A stretch of 64,000 nucleotides of DNA from Prosthecobacter sp. (GTDB taxonomy: Bacteria > Verrucomicrobiota > Verrucomicrobiia > Verrucomicrobiales > Verrucomicrobiaceae). Numbering within the stretch: the first letter of the stretch is position 1; the number at the start of each line of letters is the position of its first letter. The stretch is taken from NCBI RefSeq assembly GCF_034366625.1, contig NZ_JAXMIH010000023.1:558001-622000 (forward strand), read 5' to 3'. The translations under genes and the position numbers were made by a program. Below the pieces are notes generated by a model, which was not told the DNA's origin, ran no database searches, and was given only the letters and a program-made list of their open reading frames with translations. Below are positions 61,489-64,000 of the stretch, piece after piece.

Positions 61489-61803
61489 ATGAAGACCAAA
61501 CTCATCCAATCCACCCTCCTGTCCCTCGCGGCATTCGCCACTCTGCTGCTCGCTTCTTGCGCGGCGCCGTCGTCCACGCCCACCAGCGCCGTGAGCTGCA
61601 ACAAATGCGGCACGGTTTATTTCAAAGCCCCTTCCACCTCGTCAGGCTCCGGCGGCAAAGGCTTCGTCAGCCTGAAGCCCGCCAGCCGCATGGATTGCGT
61701 TGACTGCGAAAACAAGGTCGTTGCCTGGGTGAAGACCGGCAGCCTGACCCAGCACACCTGCAAGACCTGCGGCGGCACGCTGCAACATTGCACCAGCCAC
61801 TAA
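61489..61803 (+). CDS. CNKCGTVYF-family lipoprotein, paralogue 3
   Basis: 104-residue lipoprotein: lipobox LLASC, then CNKCGTVYF, Ser/Gly linker, GGKGFVSLK, MDCVDC, WVKTGSLTQHTC, KTCGG and QHCTSH. All Cys pairs of paralogues 1 and 2 are kept. Unlike paralogue 2 it has no visible ECF promoter; unlike paralogue 1 it has no ACCCCATGG element, so its control differs. It is followed by a strong terminator and marks the end of the island. Confidence 0.78.
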   Translation: MKTKLIQSTLLSLAAFATLLLASCAAPSSTPTSAVSCNKCGTVYFKAPSTSSGSGGKGFVSLKPASRMDCVDCENKVVAWVKTGSLTQHTCKTCGGTLQHCTSH

Positions 61804-61823
61804 TTTCTGTGGGTCGTCGTTTG

Positions 61824-61857
61824 GGCCGTCAGCGGTTGAACCGCTGGCGGCCTTTTT
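61824..61857 (+). terminator. Rho-independent terminator after lipoprotein paralogue 3
   Basis: 13-bp stem GGCCGTCAGCGGT / ACCGCTGGCGGCC with one G-T wobble, a 3-nt loop (TGA) and five T. Confidence 0.9.
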
Positions 61858-62003
61858 GCGTCTCGGCGAACTCCGGCCAAGCGCCATGAACTGTTCATAC
61901 AAACAGGTAAAAGAGCTTTTCAAGGCCACAAATGTGCCAATGTGGCTGACTTTAAGGCTGCGGCACCCGACAAACGGCTTTTGTGGCCCCACACACGAGT
62001 TCT

Positions 62004-62202
62004 GTGCTAGCACACGGAGGCTGAGTGCCAGCACTGAAGAGTGGCGTGCTAGCACATGGAGGCTGCGTGCCAGCACCGAAGAGCGGCGTGCCAGCACATG
62101 GAGGCTGCGTGCCAGCACATGGAGGCTGCGTGCTAGCACATGGAGGCTGTGTGCCAGCACCGAGGATCTGCGTGCTAGCACACGAAGGCTGTGTGCCAGC
62201 AC
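62004..62202. repeat. Ten 21-bp tandem repeats with palindromic core GTGCYAGCAC
   Basis: The core GTGCTAGCAC or GTGCCAGCAC recurs at 62004, 62025, 62046, 62067, 62088, 62109, 62130, 62151, 62172 and 62193, exactly 21 bp apart. Units with T in the centre are perfect palindromes. The 11-bp linkers are mostly ATGGAGGCTGC or CGAAGAGCGGC. With a period of seven codons, several frames stay open across it on both strands, so the open frames are not evidence of a gene. Confidence 0.92.
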
Positions 62203-62476
62203 GCCAAGGCGTTTCCTTGGGATGGCCAGACCGTGCTTCAGCGCCGCCGCAGTTCGTCAGGAGCCGGGTCAATGATCCCCTTTAGCCATCGTGCGGTGAG
62301 GCGGCACGGCGCAGGCAGTCGGGCCGCTGAAAAATAATATCGGTCCGGCAAGGGCTTGATGCTGAGGAATTTAGGCAATGATTCACCTAAGCACGGTAAG
62401 TCGATGGGCAAAATAATCTTGCCGATGATTAGCGAAATGCATAAAACGCACCCATCGCTGGTAATTCCATCCCGCA
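62203..62476. other. Intergenic region after the tandem repeats
   Basis: About 274 bp, AT-richer than its surroundings, with no gene. A short inverted repeat (TTAGG ... CCTAA, about 62370-62389) is present. It contains the leader of the following FN3-like gene. Confidence 0.4.
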
Positions 62477-63232
62477 ATGTCAGATCCGCATAATCCTCAC
62501 TATGACGACCCAACGGTTTTCTACGATGCCGGGTTTTTCTACGCGGATGGGGTGCCAGACACAACACCACAACTACCAACCAGGAAAAAGCATATGTCAT
62601 CCATCAGTGCCGGACTCAGCCGCAAGAACCCCTCGCTACTCATCGCCTTGGCCGATCTCGTGATCCCCAAACTCGCCCCCACCGCACCTGCCACGCCGCC
62701 TATCCCGAACATGGCGACCAAGGTGACCGCGCTGACCACGAAACGCGATGCCGCGAAAACCGCGAACGACGCCTACGAATCCGCACGGGCTGGCCTGGTG
62801 GCCTTGAAAGCCACGCGTGATTCCGCCGCCGACGCACTGCGTGATGAGCATACCGTCGTCATCAGCGCCGTCGAGTCCGAGGCTCGCGGCGATGCCGCCC
62901 TGCTGGGTGCCTCCGGCTATCCGCTGGCTTCGGCGGCGGTGCAGTCCTCCACGCCACCCGCACAGATCCTCAACCTCTCTCTCACGGCAGGCGATGCCGC
63001 CGGCACCCTGGACCTCACCTTCGATCCCGATGGTCTGGCGAAAACGTACGAAGTGCAGATCACCACCACCCATCCCATCGACGGCCCCTGGACGACGTCG
63101 GCGCAGCCGACCACGTCGTATACCAAACTGACCGGCCTGACCAGCGGCCAGCGCGTGTGGACGCGCGTGCGTGCCATCGGCTCCAACGGCCCCGGTGCCT
63201 GGAGCGATCCTGCGACGAAGATTGTGCCGTGA
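62477..63232 (+). CDS. FN3-like domain protein
   Basis: 251-residue protein without a signal peptide. Residues about 35-160 are helical and Ala-rich (MATKVTALTTKRDAAKTANDAYESARAGL pattern), and residues about 165-251 form a fibronectin type III-like domain (LTFDPDGLAKTYEVQI, TTSYTKLTGLTSGQRVWTRVRAIGSNGPGAWSDP). The N-terminal 40 residues (DPHNPHYDDPTVFYDAGFFY) are unrecognised. Paired with the collagen-like gene downstream, it may be part of a surface or phage-tail-like structure; that is a guess. Confidence 0.65.
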   Translation: MSDPHNPHYDDPTVFYDAGFFYADGVPDTTPQLPTRKKHMSSISAGLSRKNPSLLIALADLVIPKLAPTAPATPPIPNMATKVTALTTKRDAAKTANDAYESARAGLVALKATRDSAADALRDEHTVVISAVESEARGDAALLGASGYPLASAAVQSSTPPAQILNLSLTAGDAAGTLDLTFDPDGLAKTYEVQITTTHPIDGPWTTSAQPTTSYTKLTGLTSGQRVWTRVRAIGSNGPGAWSDPATKIVP

Positions 63233-63248
63233 GTCTCGCTGCGCTCGT

Positions 63249-63353
63249 GTTTGCAGTGGTTGGCCATGGTTGAGGGCGCTACCTGCCCGCAATGCTTCGC
63301 ATAGCGATGCAGGCGGGCGCGCCGTTGACGGTGGTTTTGAAACCACTGCAAAC
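63249..63353. repeat. Inverted repeat flanking an inner GC-rich palindrome
   Basis: GTTTGCAGTGGTT at 63249-63261 and AACCACTGCAAAC at 63341-63353 are perfect 13-bp inverted copies 79 bp apart. Between them lies a second imperfect palindrome around CTGCCCGC / GCAGGCGGGC. Further AACCACTG/AACCATTG copies follow up to about 63380. It fills the gap between two structural-protein genes. Confidence 0.65.
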
Positions 63354-63395
63354 CAGCGTCAACCACTGTCAACCATTGCAAACTTCCCCCTCTCC

Positions 63396-63977
63396 ATGCC
63401 CTACGATCCCAATCTTCCTCCCAACAACGTGCAGGTCAAAGCGCAGGAACTGCGTGCGCAGTTCAACGGCCTCAAAGACCTCATCGACGCGATCCAGAGC
63501 ATCACCGCTGCGCAGGTCGATGCGGTGACCACCGTCAATCCCGGTGATCCGGCGGTGGTAACGCTGAGCGTGGCTGACGGTACGCTTCATATCAGTTTTC
63601 AAATTCCCCATGGCAATGACGGCAGCACAGGACCGCCGTTCACCAACTTCATCGTCGATGGCGTGACGACGCTCAACCCCGGCGAGCCAGCGACGGCCAG
63701 CGCGAGCTATGACGGTACCGCCGTAAGGCTGAATTTTGCGCTGCCGCGTGGGAGTGACGGCACGAATGGCAGCAACGGCACCAACGGCAGTGATGGCGGG
63801 CAGGGCGCTCCCGGCGAGGTCTCGCTCCAGCAACTCACCGCCGCCATCGCCACCACCAGCAGCAACAGTAACAACGTGGCCACGCTCGGGATGCCGGTGA
63901 GCGATCCACCGACGCAGAGCGAGGTGCAGCAGATCGCGAACAAGATGGATGAGCTGATCGTGATGCTACGGCGGTGA
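63396..63977 (+). CDS. Collagen-like / tail-fibre-like protein
   Basis: 193-residue protein without a signal peptide. It has an N-terminal helical stretch (NNVQVKAQELRAQFNGLKDLIDAI), two similar beta units with 'TTVNPGDPAVVTLSV ... FQIPHGNDGSTG' and 'TTLNPGEPATASASY ... FALPRGSDG', a short Gly-X-Y run (GTNGSNGTNGSDGGQGAPG), and a helical end (SEVQQIANKMDELIVMLRR). The collagen-like run plus terminal coiled coil suggests a trimeric fibre. Phage tail fibre or surface appendage are both possible. The ATG at 63396 is preferred over an upstream frame through the repeat region. Confidence 0.65.
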   Translation: MPYDPNLPPNNVQVKAQELRAQFNGLKDLIDAIQSITAAQVDAVTTVNPGDPAVVTLSVADGTLHISFQIPHGNDGSTGPPFTNFIVDGVTTLNPGEPATASASYDGTAVRLNFALPRGSDGTNGSNGTNGSDGGQGAPGEVSLQQLTAAIATTSSNSNNVATLGMPVSDPPTQSEVQQIANKMDELIVMLRR

Positions 63978-64000
63978 AATCAGCGAGGAAGGCACTCAGC

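Noticed and set aside
62004-62202. CRISPR-like array
   Set aside because: The 21-bp units are directly contiguous with near-identical linkers; there are no unique spacers and no cas genes.
61856-62275. Heptad-repeat protein encoded across the 21-bp repeats
   Set aside because: Frames stay open on both strands only because the period is a multiple of three; no signal peptide, no clear start and no homologous flank.

Overview
The window looks like chromosome from a GC-rich member of the Verrucomicrobiota, probably a Prosthecobacter-like Verrucomicrobiales. This is inferred from four things: a giant secreted mosaic protein ending in an EF-hand-like 'DPNNNG ... LVEHALG' block plus a 'YTVETSTNLTNW' tail, a zwf/opcA pair, EboC/EboD-type enzymes, and intergenic palindromes of the type common in that phylum. 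No rRNA, tRNA or CRISPR was found.

Layout. (1) 1-3.2 kb: two overlapping sensor genes, a cut HisKA_2-type histidine kinase and a hybrid REC-PAS-PAS-HK-REC protein whose first PAS is LOV-like but lacks the photoactive cysteine. (2) 3.4-25.8 kb: glucose-6-phosphate dehydrogenase (zwf) and its assembly factor opcA, normally neighbours, here separated by one 19.6-kb gene on the opposite strand. That gene encodes a ~6,528-residue secreted M36-type metallopeptidase followed by about 19 Calx-beta-like repeats, eight copies of an unnamed ~200-residue module, a lamin-tail domain and FN3-like domains. (3) 25.9-28 kb: UbiA-like EboC and dehydroquinate-synthase-like EboD. (4) 28-37 kb: a heavy-metal RND efflux operon (small His/Cys protein, TolC, adaptor, pump, small periplasmic protein) and a P1B-2 Zn/Cd/Pb ATPase, then an XRE regulator broken near a REP-type palindrome. 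(5) 37.5-61.8 kb: a copper-handling island. It holds two multicopper oxidases each fused to a CopB-like outer-membrane barrel, a CusCBA-type RND operon with CusA methionines, a CnrYXH-like ECF sigma/anti-sigma/sensor operon, a P2-type ATPase coupled to a GH130 gene, and more than a dozen very small secreted or lipid-anchored Cys/His/Met-rich proteins, several in paralogous sets. (6) 61.8-64 kb: ten copies of a 21-bp palindromic tandem repeat, then an FN3-like protein and a collagen-like protein.

How it may work together (inference). Periplasmic metal would be sensed by the CnrX-like protein, releasing the ECF factor. Two promoters with the same -35/-10 elements and an identical 15-bp spacer lie before the sigma operon and before a Cys-rich lipoprotein. 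A second shared element, core ACCCCATGG, sits 10-125 bp upstream of seven start sites in the island. Oxidation by the MCO-barrel fusions, sequestration by the small proteins and export by the RND and P-type pumps would form one envelope copper-defence system. The most interesting unexplained items are the recurring ACCCCATGG element, the three-member CNKCGTVYF lipoprotein family with a hairpin after each member, the MCO-barrel fusions and the giant mosaic protein.
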